From an uncultured Akkermansia sp. (lineage in GTDB: Bacteria > Verrucomicrobiota > Verrucomicrobiia > Verrucomicrobiales > Akkermansiaceae), in the NCBI GenBank assembly GCA_904502165.1, contig CAJGDB010000001.1:1-64000 (forward strand): a DNA stretch of 64,000 nt, given 5' to 3'. A program made the translations under genes and the position numbers. Below are positions 34,678 through 43,487 of the stretch, piece after piece (position 1 is the stretch's first letter; the number at the start of each line of letters is the position of its first letter). Under the pieces are notes generated by a model that was given only the letters and a program-made list of their open reading frames with translations, had not been told where the DNA came from and ran no database searches.

Positions 34678-36837
34678 TTATTCCTTTTCCTCTGTCCCCT
34701 GCAGGTTTTCTTTCAGGAAGTTCAGTAGGTAATCCGGAGTCAGCAGTTCTGCGGTCACCACGGGGTCCTTGCCGGGCAGGTAAAGCGCGTTCACCGGCAC
34801 AGAACTGCGGTTCAGCTGGCGCATGGCTTCATCAATGGCTTTATCGGGCTTGGTTTTGTCTGCCCGCATCAGCACCACACCGGCCTTGTTCATTGCAGCG
34901 TATACCTCATCAGTGTATGCAATCTTCTTATTGGCCTGGCAGGTGGCACACCATTTGGCCGTGAAATCCACAAAGACAGGAGACTCCTCATCAAGCGCCT
35001 CTTCCATAGCCTCGGGTGACCACACTATCCATTCTGGCTTGCTGTCATCATGCTCAAAGGGGCGGGCTCCCCAGAAACCGGCACCCACAAGCACCAGGGC
35101 CAGAATGTAGCCGGTGATACGGGAGGAAAGAGGGCGGAACGGCAGACACCAGCGGCCGTATACCCAGAAACCGGCGCTGAATACCACCAGAGACATATTG
35201 ACCCACATGGTCGCAGCACTTTCGCTTTCCGGCCAGAAAGCAAGGTAGACATCCAGCATCCAGGCCGCGGCCGCAAACAGCAGGAAGGAGAGACCCTGCT
35301 TCAGCGATTCCATCCATTCGCCGGGCTGCGGCAGCAGACGCACCAGACTGGGGAACAGACCCAGTACAATGTACGGGAAGGAAAGCCCGAGAGCCATGAA
35401 GGTGAGGGCAACAGTCATCCACACACCGGGCAGGGCCATGGCTGCGGGCAGGGCTGCACCCAGGAAGGGGGCGCTGCACGGCGTGGCTACAACTGTAACA
35501 AAGAAGCCCTGGAAGAACGAGCCGGTGAGGCCCTCCTTATTCTGCACACCCTGGCCAGCCCCGGTAATGCCGGCACCGATTTCAAACACACCGAACATGC
35601 TCAGCCCCAGCACCAGCAGCAGGAGCATAATGGCATAGACAATCCAGGGATTCTGCATCCATACAGCCCAGCTGCGGGTAGAGGAGCCTGCATCATTCCA
35701 CAGGGTGGAGAACCAGTCTGTCCACGGAACTTCTGCCAGCGTTCCCATATTGGAAAACACAATCATGAGAACCGAGATGATCCAGAATGAAACCAGTACC
35801 CCCAGCACGAAGGAGAGCGAGTGGGCAAACACCTTGCGGCGGCTGCCTCCACCCATCTGTACAAAGCTCATGACCTTGAGCCCGATAACCGGGAATACGC
35901 AGGGCATCAGGTTCAGGATGAGCCCCCCGATGAACAGGGAAAGACAGAGCGTACCGAGCCCTTCCGGCAAACCAACGGTAGTTGCCACAGGGGCAGGGGG
36001 CGCGAAGGTGGTGTTGACCGCGCAATGCTTGTCTCCGAACACGAGTACGCCTTCCAGCGTGGAAAGCGATTGGCCTACCACGGCTTCATTTTTTACCGGA
36101 TACATGGGGTCGCTGTTGTCATTGCGGGTCAGCACCAGGGTGTAGCTGCCATCGGCATTGGCTGTGAGCGACTGCTGCGCCGTGGGTGAAATGCTGTTGT
36201 CTGCCGAGAAGAAATAGGCAGAGGTGATGCCTGGTTCAGCCGTGAAGCTCAGACTCACGCTGTTGCCCTGCTGGGTTGCGCTGATGGAGGTGGGGGTGTC
36301 ACCCAGCCCTTCCACTTTCTTTTCCTCGCCTCCCCATGTCGAGGCATCTGCGGCAGCTCCTGCCGTCATCGCCAGAGTTGTGGTCTTTGTTTCCGGGGCA
36401 TTGCAGCCTTCATCGGAGCAAGTCTGAGCCGTTGCTGTCAGCGTGAAATCGGCCTGCGCCGGGGCATCTGCAGCAGGAGTCACCTCCCATACCACGACGG
36501 CATGCTCATAGGTATAGGCCACACCCAGCACCCCTTCGTGGCGGTGCGGAATCTGCCAGTAGGGACCGCTTATGGTGAAGCCGGCCGGGGCTGTCAGTTC
36601 TGCGGTCATGGCCTCGCCCACGGTGCCGGGGTTGCGCCAGTAAGCATGCCAGGGAGCTGTGAAATCAGCCTTCAGCGCCACATAGAAAGGCTTACCCGGC
36701 TGGTAACTCTGCACGCTGGCCGCCGCATTTACGCTCATGGTTTCCGGGGCCTCAAAGCCCATCATCCCATCAAATTGGGCGAGGCTCTGCCCGCAGCAGA
36801 GCAACAGGGAAAGAACAAGACTGCGTAAGATGTTCAT
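34678..36837 (-). CDS. DsbD/ScsB-type thiol:disulfide interchange protein
   Basis: This protein would carry reducing power from cytoplasmic thioredoxin across the membrane. It has 719 residues: a signal peptide (LVLSLLLCCGQSLA), a large periplasmic N-terminal domain with CSDEGC, and about eight membrane helices. The paired redox motifs are LMPCVFPVIGLK and TPCSAPFLGAALP. A C-terminal thioredoxin domain carries CATC (DFTAKWCATCQANKK). The large N-terminal domain is closer to ScsB than to classic DsbD. It is a single gene with a leaderless-type promoter. Confidence 0.9.
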   Translation of the reverse strand: MNILRSLVLSLLLCCGQSLAQFDGMMGFEAPETMSVNAAASVQSYQPGKPFYVALKADFTAPWHAYWRNPGTVGEAMTAELTAPAGFTISGPYWQIPHRHEGVLGVAYTYEHAVVVWEVTPAADAPAQADFTLTATAQTCSDEGCNAPETKTTTLAMTAGAAADASTWGGEEKKVEGLGDTPTSISATQQGNSVSLSFTAEPGITSAYFFSADNSISPTAQQSLTANADGSYTLVLTRNDNSDPMYPVKNEAVVGQSLSTLEGVLVFGDKHCAVNTTFAPPAPVATTVGLPEGLGTLCLSLFIGGLILNLMPCVFPVIGLKVMSFVQMGGGSRRKVFAHSLSFVLGVLVSFWIISVLMIVFSNMGTLAEVPWTDWFSTLWNDAGSSTRSWAVWMQNPWIVYAIMLLLLVLGLSMFGVFEIGAGITGAGQGVQNKEGLTGSFFQGFFVTVVATPCSAPFLGAALPAAMALPGVWMTVALTFMALGLSFPYIVLGLFPSLVRLLPQPGEWMESLKQGLSFLLFAAAAWMLDVYLAFWPESESAATMWVNMSLVVFSAGFWVYGRWCLPFRPLSSRITGYILALVLVGAGFWGARPFEHDDSKPEWIVWSPEAMEEALDEESPVFVDFTAKWCATCQANKKIAYTDEVYAAMNKAGVVLMRADKTKPDKAIDEAMRQLNRSSVPVNALYLPGKDPVVTAELLTPDYLLNFLKENLQGTEEKE

Positions 36838-36843
36838 GCGCCC

Positions 36844-36873
36844 ATCCTACCACAGAAACATTCACCCATGCAA
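36844..36873 (-). promoter_or_regulatory. Promoter of the DsbD/ScsB gene, leaderless type
   Basis: TTGCAT (36868-36873), an 18-base spacer and TAGGAT (36844-36849) are followed by 6 bases before the ATG. Confidence 0.6.
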
Positions 36874-36882
36874 GCTAACTTT

Positions 36883-38886
36883 TCAATCCTCAGCCAGCAG
36901 GTCACGCATGGAAGAGAAGAAATCCGCACATTCATCCTCCGATGCGGGGGATTTCATGAGTTTGTCGTAGTCCACAAACTCATACATGTGCCTGGGAATC
37001 TCGTGGATGAAGCTGGAGGGCTGGCAGCGTTCCTCCTGTCCGTAGCGGCTGCGCTTGGCGCAGTAAGTCATGGTCAGGCGCTCGCGGGCGCGGGTGATGC
37101 CCACGTAGAACAGGCGGCGCTCTTCGTCCAGACTCCCTTCATCTACCGAGCGGGTATGCGGCAGCAGTCCTTCCTCCACCCCCACGATGTAGACCTGGGG
37201 GAACTCCAGTCCCTTGGCGGCGTGCATGGTGATGAGGCATACGCCGCTCTTGCTTTCGATGTCATCCTCGTCGCGGGAGTCATCCAGGCAGATGCCCGCC
37301 AGGAAGTCGGTGAGCTTGTGGCCGGGCAGCCAGTACTGGCGCAGCGCCACCTTGATGTCATCTATGGCCGCCTGGCGGCGCATCTTCTCCTCCTCAGTCT
37401 TGCAGTTCCTGGCTATGTATTCCTCATAGCCGGTCTCATTGAGGAAATCCTGCAGAATATCCACAAAGGGGCGCTCGCTGGCAGCAAATTCCGAACCATA
37501 GCGCGTGACCAGCTCGGTGAAAGACTCGATGCTGTTCTGGGAACGCGTGGAGCATTCGGTCAGGAATTCAAGATCCACCAGTGTGGCCCACAGGCTCTTC
37601 TTGTGCTCGCGGCTCCAGTCAATAGCAAAGGAGGCCGTGGTGGGTGAGATGCCTCGGGGCGGGGTGTTGAGCACACGCAGCAGGTGCAGGTCGGCATCCG
37701 GGTTATCCATCATCTGCAGATAACTCAGCAGGTCCTTCACCTCGCGGCGGTCAAAGAAGCTCTTGGTGCCTACCATGCGGTAGGGTATATGGCGCTCGCG
37801 CATGGCCATTTCCAGCGCCCGGCTCTGGGCATTGGCGCGGAAGAGAATGGCAAAGGCCTCCCAGGGCAGGCTCTGGCGGGCACGGAACTGCTCAATCTCA
37901 TCGGCAATGAATTCGGCTTCTTCCTGAGACCCGGGCATGGCCATCAGGCGTACCGGGAATTCGCCATCCTTGTTTGTGCGGAGCGTCTTTTCGCGGCGCC
38001 CGGCGTTGTGGCGGATGAGGGCATTGGCGCAATCCAGTACCTGCCGGGTGCAGCGGTAATTTTCTTCCAGCTTGATGACCGTCGGGTTGGGGAAGAAGCT
38101 TTCAAAGTCCAGAATGTTCGAAATCTGTGCGCCACGCCAGCCATAGATGGACTGGTCGTCATCGCCCACCACGCACACATTGTGTTCCGGACCTACCAGC
38201 TGGCGCAGCAGGCTCATCTGCAGAGAGTTCGTGTCCTGGAACTCATCAACCGTTATATAAGAGAATCGCTTGTTCCATTTCTCATGAATGGTGGGGTAGC
38301 AGCGCAGCAGGCGTTCCGTCAGAATGAGCAGGTCATCGAAATCGACCGCATTCTGGGCTTTGAGCTCGCGCATGTAGGCCTTTGAAACTGCGGCAATCAG
38401 GGAATCCTCAATGTGGTCCACCTCCAGCCCGTTGTTTCGCACACGCGACATTTCTGCCAGCACCTGAGCGGGTTCGAGTTTCTCGCGGCGGGCGCCGTAT
38501 TCCATGATGAGTCGCTTGAGCAGCCCGCTCTGGTCGCTGCCGGTGTAGATGGAAAAGTTTTCCTTATAACCCAGCCTGCCGATATCCTGCCGCAGAATGC
38601 GTACACAGAGCGAGTGGAATGTGCAGACTGTCATCTGGCGCGCCGCTTTGCGCTCCACCAGCCCGGCTACGCGGTCGGCCATTTCATTGGCCGCTTTGTT
38701 GGTGAAGGTAAGGGCCAGTATACCACGCGGATTCACACCTTTGGCAATCATGTTGGCGATACGGCAGGTCACGGTGCGGGTCTTGCCAGTGCCGGCACCG
38801 GCCAGAATGAGCACCGGGCCGTTGAGGGTCTGCACGGCTTGTTTCTGGGCGGCGTTCAGGCTGTTGATGTCGAATTTCTCTGCCAT
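36883..38886 (-). CDS. UvrD/Rep/PcrA-family DNA helicase
   Basis: This is a superfamily 1A 3'-5' helicase of 667 residues from MAEKFDINSLNAAQ. Motifs are AGAGTGKT (Walker A), TVDEFQDTN (motif II), VVGDDDQSIYGWRGA (III), HAAKGLEFPQVYIVG (V) and YVGITRARERLTM (VI). It lacks the long C-terminal extension of UvrD and PcrA, so it is closer to Rep in size. A role in replication restart or repair is inferred. The start is chosen from the conserved onset; no earlier residues match the family. Confidence 0.9.
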   Translation of the reverse strand: MAEKFDINSLNAAQKQAVQTLNGPVLILAGAGTGKTRTVTCRIANMIAKGVNPRGILALTFTNKAANEMADRVAGLVERKAARQMTVCTFHSLCVRILRQDIGRLGYKENFSIYTGSDQSGLLKRLIMEYGARREKLEPAQVLAEMSRVRNNGLEVDHIEDSLIAAVSKAYMRELKAQNAVDFDDLLILTERLLRCYPTIHEKWNKRFSYITVDEFQDTNSLQMSLLRQLVGPEHNVCVVGDDDQSIYGWRGAQISNILDFESFFPNPTVIKLEENYRCTRQVLDCANALIRHNAGRREKTLRTNKDGEFPVRLMAMPGSQEEAEFIADEIEQFRARQSLPWEAFAILFRANAQSRALEMAMRERHIPYRMVGTKSFFDRREVKDLLSYLQMMDNPDADLHLLRVLNTPPRGISPTTASFAIDWSREHKKSLWATLVDLEFLTECSTRSQNSIESFTELVTRYGSEFAASERPFVDILQDFLNETGYEEYIARNCKTEEEKMRRQAAIDDIKVALRQYWLPGHKLTDFLAGICLDDSRDEDDIESKSGVCLITMHAAKGLEFPQVYIVGVEEGLLPHTRSVDEGSLDEERRLFYVGITRARERLTMTYCAKRSRYGQEERCQPSSFIHEIPRHMYEFVDYDKLMKSPASEDECADFFSSMRDLLAED

Positions 38887-38903
38887 GGTCTGCGGGCGGC
38901 AAA

Positions 38904-38932
38904 AGGGTAGCAGATTCCCCGTCCGGGTGCAA
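38904..38932 (-). promoter_or_regulatory. Possible helicase gene promoter
   Basis: TTGCAC (38927-38932), a 17-base spacer and TACCCT (38904-38909) lie 17 bases before the ATG. The -10 is poor. Confidence 0.3.
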
Positions 38933-38990
38933 GTGTATTTGATGTCCGATTGGCGAATTAGCAATGGCAGCTGATGCCGGGACTCGTGTG

Positions 38991-39023
38991 AAAAAGCCGT
39001 CTCCCGGTCTGGGGAGACGGCTT
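38991..39023 (-). terminator. gpmI terminator
   Basis: On the minus strand AAGCCGTCTCCC and GGGAGACGGCTT form a perfect 12-base stem with a 6-base loop, followed by a T run. Confidence 0.88.
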
Positions 39024-39050
39024 GGAATGGAAATTCTGCTCAGGGGGAGC

Positions 39051-40583
39051 TTACTTCACCAGGCTGTGGCCCGTCATCTCTGCCGGCTGCTCGAGCCCCA
39101 GAAGGTGCAGCAGCGTGGGCGAGATGTCAGCCAGAATACCATCGCTCAGGGTGATGGAGTCCTGGTCAGGGCCGCAGTAAATGAGGTCAACAAGGTTCGT
39201 GGTGTGAGCCGTGTTAGGCGAACCATCCGGGTTGAGCATGTTCTCGCAGTTGCCGTGGTCGGCGCAGATGAGGCAGCAGCCGCCCAGCTCAAGAATCTTG
39301 TTCACGCTCTTCTCCAGGGCTGCATCCACCGCCTCACAGGCAGCAATGCCGGCTTCGAGGTAGCCCGTGTGGCCCACCATGTCGGGGTTAGCGAAGTTCA
39401 TGATGGCAATGTCGTAGTTGCCAATGGCTTCCACGAACTTATCGGCCACCTCGCCCACACTCATCTGGGGCTTCTGGTCGTAGGTAGCCACCTCGCGGGG
39501 AGAGGGAACCAGAATGCGGTCCTCGCCCTCGTACTGGGTTTCCACACCACCATTGAAGAAGAAGGTCACGTGGGCATATTTTTCCGTTTCAGCAATGCGG
39601 AGCTGCTTGAGCCCGGCCTTGGAGATGACCTCTCCCAGAATATTGGTGAGCTGCTCCTGCTCAAATACCACCGGAGTGGGGTAGCAGGCCTCGTATTCGG
39701 ACATGGTCACATAGTGAACCTTGGGCTGTACCGTGCGGTCGAAGCCGTCGAAGTCCTCATAGATGAAGGCGCGGGAAAGCTCTCGGGCGCGGTCTGCACG
39801 GAAGTTGAAGAAGTACACCACATCGCCATCGCGCACGCGCTGCGTATCAGCCTCCACGAATACGGCCGGCTTCATGAACTCGTCCGTTACGCCGTCCTCA
39901 TAGCTCTTGCGGGCATATTCGGCGGGGGAGCAGGTGCAGGCCTCGCCCTTGCCGAGCACAATGGCATCCCAGCCAATCTGCACACGGTCCCAGCGCTTGT
40001 CGCGGTCCATGGCAAAGAAGCGGCCCACCACGGTGGCAATCTTTGCACCATAGGGAGCCACGGCTTCCTCAAGCTGCTGCAGGAAACCGGCACCGCTCTT
40101 GGGGTCGGTGTCGCGGCCGTCCATAATGGCGTGGATGCAGATATCCTTCACACCGGCTTCGGCAGCAATCTTCACCAGGCCGATAAGGTGCTCGATGTGG
40201 GAGTGTACACCGCCGTCGGACACAAGGCCCATGAGGTGCAGGCGGGAAGCGGCAGCCTTGGCACAGGCATCCACAATCACAGGATTCTTAGCCAGAGAAC
40301 CATCGTTGATGGCGTTGGTGATGCGGCAGAGGTCCTGGAACACCACGCGGCCGGCACCCAGGTTCAGGTGGCCTACTTCGGAGTTACCCATCTGCCCGTC
40401 GGGCAGACCTACATCCTGACCGGAAGCACCCAGCATCATGTGCGGGCAGGTGGCCAGCAGTTTGTCGGTAAAAGGAGTCTTGGCGAGAACGGTAGCATCG
40501 CCGGTTTGATTGGCGGCTTCCGGGCCCTGCGGATTGCGGCCCCAGCCGTCGCGGATAATCAGTACTACGGGTTTATTTGCCAT
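39051..40583 (-). CDS. gpmI: 2,3-bisphosphoglycerate-independent phosphoglycerate mutase
   Basis: GpmI interconverts 3- and 2-phosphoglycerate in glycolysis, using Mn and a serine nucleophile. It has 510 residues. The N-terminal metal site is VLIIRDGWG, the nucleophile lies in MGNSEVGHLNLGAGR, and HAIMDGRDTDPKSGAGF and ICADHGNCENM complete the active site. It is a single gene bounded by a leaderless-type promoter and a terminator. Confidence 0.95.
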   Translation of the reverse strand: MANKPVVLIIRDGWGRNPQGPEAANQTGDATVLAKTPFTDKLLATCPHMMLGASGQDVGLPDGQMGNSEVGHLNLGAGRVVFQDLCRITNAINDGSLAKNPVIVDACAKAAASRLHLMGLVSDGGVHSHIEHLIGLVKIAAEAGVKDICIHAIMDGRDTDPKSGAGFLQQLEEAVAPYGAKIATVVGRFFAMDRDKRWDRVQIGWDAIVLGKGEACTCSPAEYARKSYEDGVTDEFMKPAVFVEADTQRVRDGDVVYFFNFRADRARELSRAFIYEDFDGFDRTVQPKVHYVTMSEYEACYPTPVVFEQEQLTNILGEVISKAGLKQLRIAETEKYAHVTFFFNGGVETQYEGEDRILVPSPREVATYDQKPQMSVGEVADKFVEAIGNYDIAIMNFANPDMVGHTGYLEAGIAACEAVDAALEKSVNKILELGGCCLICADHGNCENMLNPDGSPNTAHTTNLVDLIYCGPDQDSITLSDGILADISPTLLHLLGLEQPAEMTGHSLVK

Positions 40584-40589
40584 GCGGCT

Positions 40590-40618
40590 ATTCTAGCATT
40601 TATCCGCTCCCATGTGAA
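40590..40618 (-). promoter_or_regulatory. gpmI promoter, leaderless type
   Basis: TTCACA (40613-40618), a 17-base spacer and the extended -10 TGCTAGAAT (-10 at 40590-40595) are followed by 6 bases before the ATG. Confidence 0.65.
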
Positions 40619-40882
40619 GCCTAAAAATTCTATAGCAATTTCCTGGACTGCACAGCGCGGAAGGGGGGCAAAGCGCTACTTGCAGGAATGACGCTTCTTT
40701 TTTCTGCCTTTTCCGGAGGCGTTGAGCAGAATGGCGGACTTGAGCCCCTTTCTTCACGTGCTTTCTGATGGCATGTTTCTTGTAGGGCAGAACCAGACGA
40801 GGAGTAGCCATGGACAGCAGATGCAGGTGAGTAAAAAATGCATTGTTTGTAAAATGAGAACAGGACGTGACGCATATGGCGC
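40619..40882. other. Gap between gpmI and oppA with no confident gene
   Basis: This is the core of the only gap above 300 bases. It lies between two divergent promoters. The one thing of note is a short, very basic minus-strand frame at 40676-40811, described separately. No RNA gene or terminator with a T run is seen. Confidence 0.5.
40676..40811 (-). pseudogene. Possible small basic protein gene broken at an A6 run
   Basis: From ATG 40811 the frame reads MATPRLVLPYKKHAIRKH and stays very rich in Lys, Arg and His. It then crosses six A (T6 at 40698-40703 on the plus strand) and changes composition. Removing one A gives a 44-residue protein ending KKKRHSCK at a TAG at 40676. It could be a real ribosome-associated-type peptide with an indel or slippage site, a decayed gene, or chance. 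No promoter is evident and no family is recognised. Confidence 0.2.
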
Positions 40883-40910
40883 TTGCGCGGGCGGGAAGCT
40901 GTGTTAGAAT
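40883..40910 (+). promoter_or_regulatory. oppABC promoter, leaderless type
   Basis: TTGCGC (40883-40888), a 16-base spacer and the extended -10 TGTTAGAAT (40902-40910) are followed by 7 bases and a GTG start at 40918. Confidence 0.6.
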
Positions 40911-40917
40911 AGTGCGC

Positions 40918-42558
40918 GTGAAGCTTCTGCCTGCCATTTGTCTGAGTGTCTGCGCCCTGTTGCTGGCAGGGTGCGGGGATTCCCGCAGCTCTGCAGAGAA
41001 AGCGGCGGCACAGGGGGTTCTCATTGTAGGCAACAACCAGGAACCCATGAGCCTTGACCCCCACAAGGCTACCGCTGTGGCAGATGGCAAGATTATCTCA
41101 ACCCTGCTGGAAGGGCTTGTGCGCCCCGATGCACAGGATGCCACCCGCATTCTGCCCGGCATGGCTGAACGCTGGGAGCACGATGCCAGCGCCACGCGGT
41201 GGATATTCCACCTGCGCCATGCCCTCTGGAGCGATGGCAAGGCGGTCACCGCGCACGATTTTGAATACGCCTACAAGCGCCTGCTGCATCCGCAGTTCGG
41301 CGGTAAGTACGCAGAAATGCTCTACCCGCTCCGGAATGCCGAAGCTTACAACCGCGGCCAGCTGCCGTGGGAGCAGGTGGGCGTGCGGGCTCTGAATGAG
41401 CATACCCTGGAGCTGGAACTCAGTGGGCCGACCCCGCACCTGCTGCACATGCTGCTGCACTTTACCTGGAGCCCGGTACCGGCGCATGCGGTAGAGGCGC
41501 ATGGCGGCATGCTCGACCGCCGGAGCCTGTGGAGCAGGGCTGGTAACTGGGTGGGGAATGGTGCCTATGTGCTGGAATCGCACCATTTCAATGATTACTT
41601 GTCTGTTACCGCTAATCCCCGTTACTGGCGGGCTGGCGAAGTCTGCAACCGGGGAATCCGTTTCCTGCCCATCGTGAATGGTTACACCGAAACCCGCATG
41701 TTCATGGATGGAAAGCTGCATATTTCCAACAATGTGCCGCCGGAGCTGCTGAGTGTGGCCCGGCAGAAATGCCCTGAATCCTACTGCCAGGATCCCTACT
41801 ACTGCACTATTTTTTACCGCCTCAACACCAGCCGTCCACCTCTGGATGATGTGCGTGTGCGCCGGGCGCTCTCGCTGGCCATTGACCGCAATTCACTGGT
41901 GCGCGATGTTGTGCGTGGTGCTGGTCGCCCTGCCGCTTCATTTACCCCGCCGGGGGCCGGGTACAGCGTAGAAGTACCTGCCGCCTGGAACCGCCGGGTG
42001 CAGGCAGAACAGGCCCGCCGCCTGCTGGCAGAGGCAGGGTACCCCGAAGGCCGCGGCTTCCCCACGCTGGAAATCATGACCACCAGCCGCGATGTGCAGC
42101 GCGTGATGGCCGAGACCATTCAGGCCATGTGGCTGAAGGAACTGGGGATTCATGTGGAGATACGCGCCTGCGAATGGACGGCATACAAGGCGGCCCAGCA
42201 GAACGGGGAGTATGATATTTCCTCATCCTCCTGGAGCGGTGACTTTCTGGACCCTGCCACCTTTGTGGAGCTTTGGCGCAGCGGGGGTGGCAACAACTGC
42301 ACCGGCTGGGGCAGCGCAGAATGTGATGCCGCGCTGGCAGCTGCGCGTAACTGCGGCTCTGCGGAGGAACGCCGAGCCCACCTCTGCCGGGCAGAACTGA
42401 GCATGCTGGAGGCACAGCCTGTCATTCCGCTCTACTGGAGTGAACGCACCTACCTTAAATCCCCCACAGTGAGCGGCTGGTACCCGCTTCTGCTCGACAA
42501 CCACCCGCTCGATGCTGTGAAGGTGAATCGTGAAACCTGCAACCCGTCAATCAAATAG
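40918..42558 (+). CDS. oppA: Oligopeptide ABC transporter substrate-binding lipoprotein
   Basis: This is a family 5 solute-binding protein (SBP_bac_5), the extracytoplasmic receptor of a peptide importer. It has 546 residues from GTG 40918, with a lipoprotein signal peptide and lipobox LLAGC at about residue 17-21. Family features are NNQEPMSLDPHKATAVADG, LLEGLVRPD, DFEYAYKRLLHP and DDVRVRRALSLAIDR. Its stop overlaps the oppB GTG by one base. Peptide is the likeliest ligand, but nickel or sugar ligands also occur in this family. Confidence 0.88.
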   Translation: MKLLPAICLSVCALLLAGCGDSRSSAEKAAAQGVLIVGNNQEPMSLDPHKATAVADGKIISTLLEGLVRPDAQDATRILPGMAERWEHDASATRWIFHLRHALWSDGKAVTAHDFEYAYKRLLHPQFGGKYAEMLYPLRNAEAYNRGQLPWEQVGVRALNEHTLELELSGPTPHLLHMLLHFTWSPVPAHAVEAHGGMLDRRSLWSRAGNWVGNGAYVLESHHFNDYLSVTANPRYWRAGEVCNRGIRFLPIVNGYTETRMFMDGKLHISNNVPPELLSVARQKCPESYCQDPYYCTIFYRLNTSRPPLDDVRVRRALSLAIDRNSLVRDVVRGAGRPAASFTPPGAGYSVEVPAAWNRRVQAEQARRLLAEAGYPEGRGFPTLEIMTTSRDVQRVMAETIQAMWLKELGIHVEIRACEWTAYKAAQQNGEYDISSSSWSGDFLDPATFVELWRSGGGNNCTGWGSAECDAALAAARNCGSAEERRAHLCRAELSMLEAQPVIPLYWSERTYLKSPTVSGWYPLLLDNHPLDAVKVNRETCNPSIK

Positions 42559-43487
42559 TGTTCCGCCTTCTCTTCAAACGCCTCGGGCAGGGGGCCCTGG
42601 TCATTCTGGTGCTGCAGACCATCACCTTTTTCCTGGTGCGTCTGCTGCCGGGCAATCCTTTCCTGGGTGAACGCAAACTGCCTGAGCATGTCATGGCCCA
42701 GCTCAATGCCCTCTATGGGCTTGACCAGGGGGCATTCGTGCAGTACCTCAACTACTGGAAAAGTATCATTTGCCACGGGGATTTTGGCCCATCTCTGGTG
42801 CGTGAGGGCGTGCAGGTGGCCGATATCATTGCCCAGGCATTCCCCGTGTCTCTGTGGCTGGGTGTGCTGGGCATGGGCATTGCTATTGTGCTGGGTATAC
42901 CGGCGGGCATGCTGGCGGCCTACTGGCGCAACCGCTGGCCCGATGCACTCTTCATGTTGCTTGCTATGGCCGGTATCTGCATTCCGGCCTTTGTGATAGC
43001 GCCCCTGTTCGGGCTGACTCTGGGGCTGCATGTGCCGGGGCTGAGTGTGGCCGGGTGGGATGACCCGCTGTGTGCTGTGCTGCCTGCGCTGACGCTGGGG
43101 CTTATCAATGCAGCCTATATTGCCCGACTGACCCGCGGCGGCATGGTGGAGGTGCTCTCTGCTGATTTCATCCGCACCGCCTGGGCCAAGGGGGTGCGCC
43201 CGCTGCGCCTCCTTTTTGTGCATGCCCTGCGTAGCGGTCTGCTGCCGGCAGTTTCCTACCTCGGGCCTGCCTTTGCGGCGCTCATTACGGGGGCTTTCGT
43301 GGTAGAGACCTGTTTTCAGGTGCCGGGTATGGGCTTGCATTTTGTGAATGCCACCACCGACCGCGATTACTTCCTCATTCAAGGGCTGGTATTCTGCTAC
43401 GGCGTGTTGATTGTGATTGCCAACCTTGTGGTAGACCTCGTGCTGGTCGCCCTCAACCCCCGCCTGCGTTCGCAGGGTGCTGCCTGA
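42558..43487 (+). CDS. oppB: Oligopeptide ABC transporter permease OppB
   Basis: This 309-residue inner-membrane permease has a GTG start overlapping the oppA TAG. Six membrane helices and the standard N-terminus FKRLGQGALVILVLQTITFFLVRLLPGNPF are visible. The ATPase-contact loop is RTAWAKGVRPLRLLFVHALR. The stop overlaps the oppC ATG (TGATG), so production is coupled. Confidence 0.92.
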   Translation: MFRLLFKRLGQGALVILVLQTITFFLVRLLPGNPFLGERKLPEHVMAQLNALYGLDQGAFVQYLNYWKSIICHGDFGPSLVREGVQVADIIAQAFPVSLWLGVLGMGIAIVLGIPAGMLAAYWRNRWPDALFMLLAMAGICIPAFVIAPLFGLTLGLHVPGLSVAGWDDPLCAVLPALTLGLINAAYIARLTRGGMVEVLSADFIRTAWAKGVRPLRLLFVHALRSGLLPAVSYLGPAFAALITGAFVVETCFQVPGMGLHFVNATTDRDYFLIQGLVFCYGVLIVIANLVVDLVLVALNPRLRSQGAA

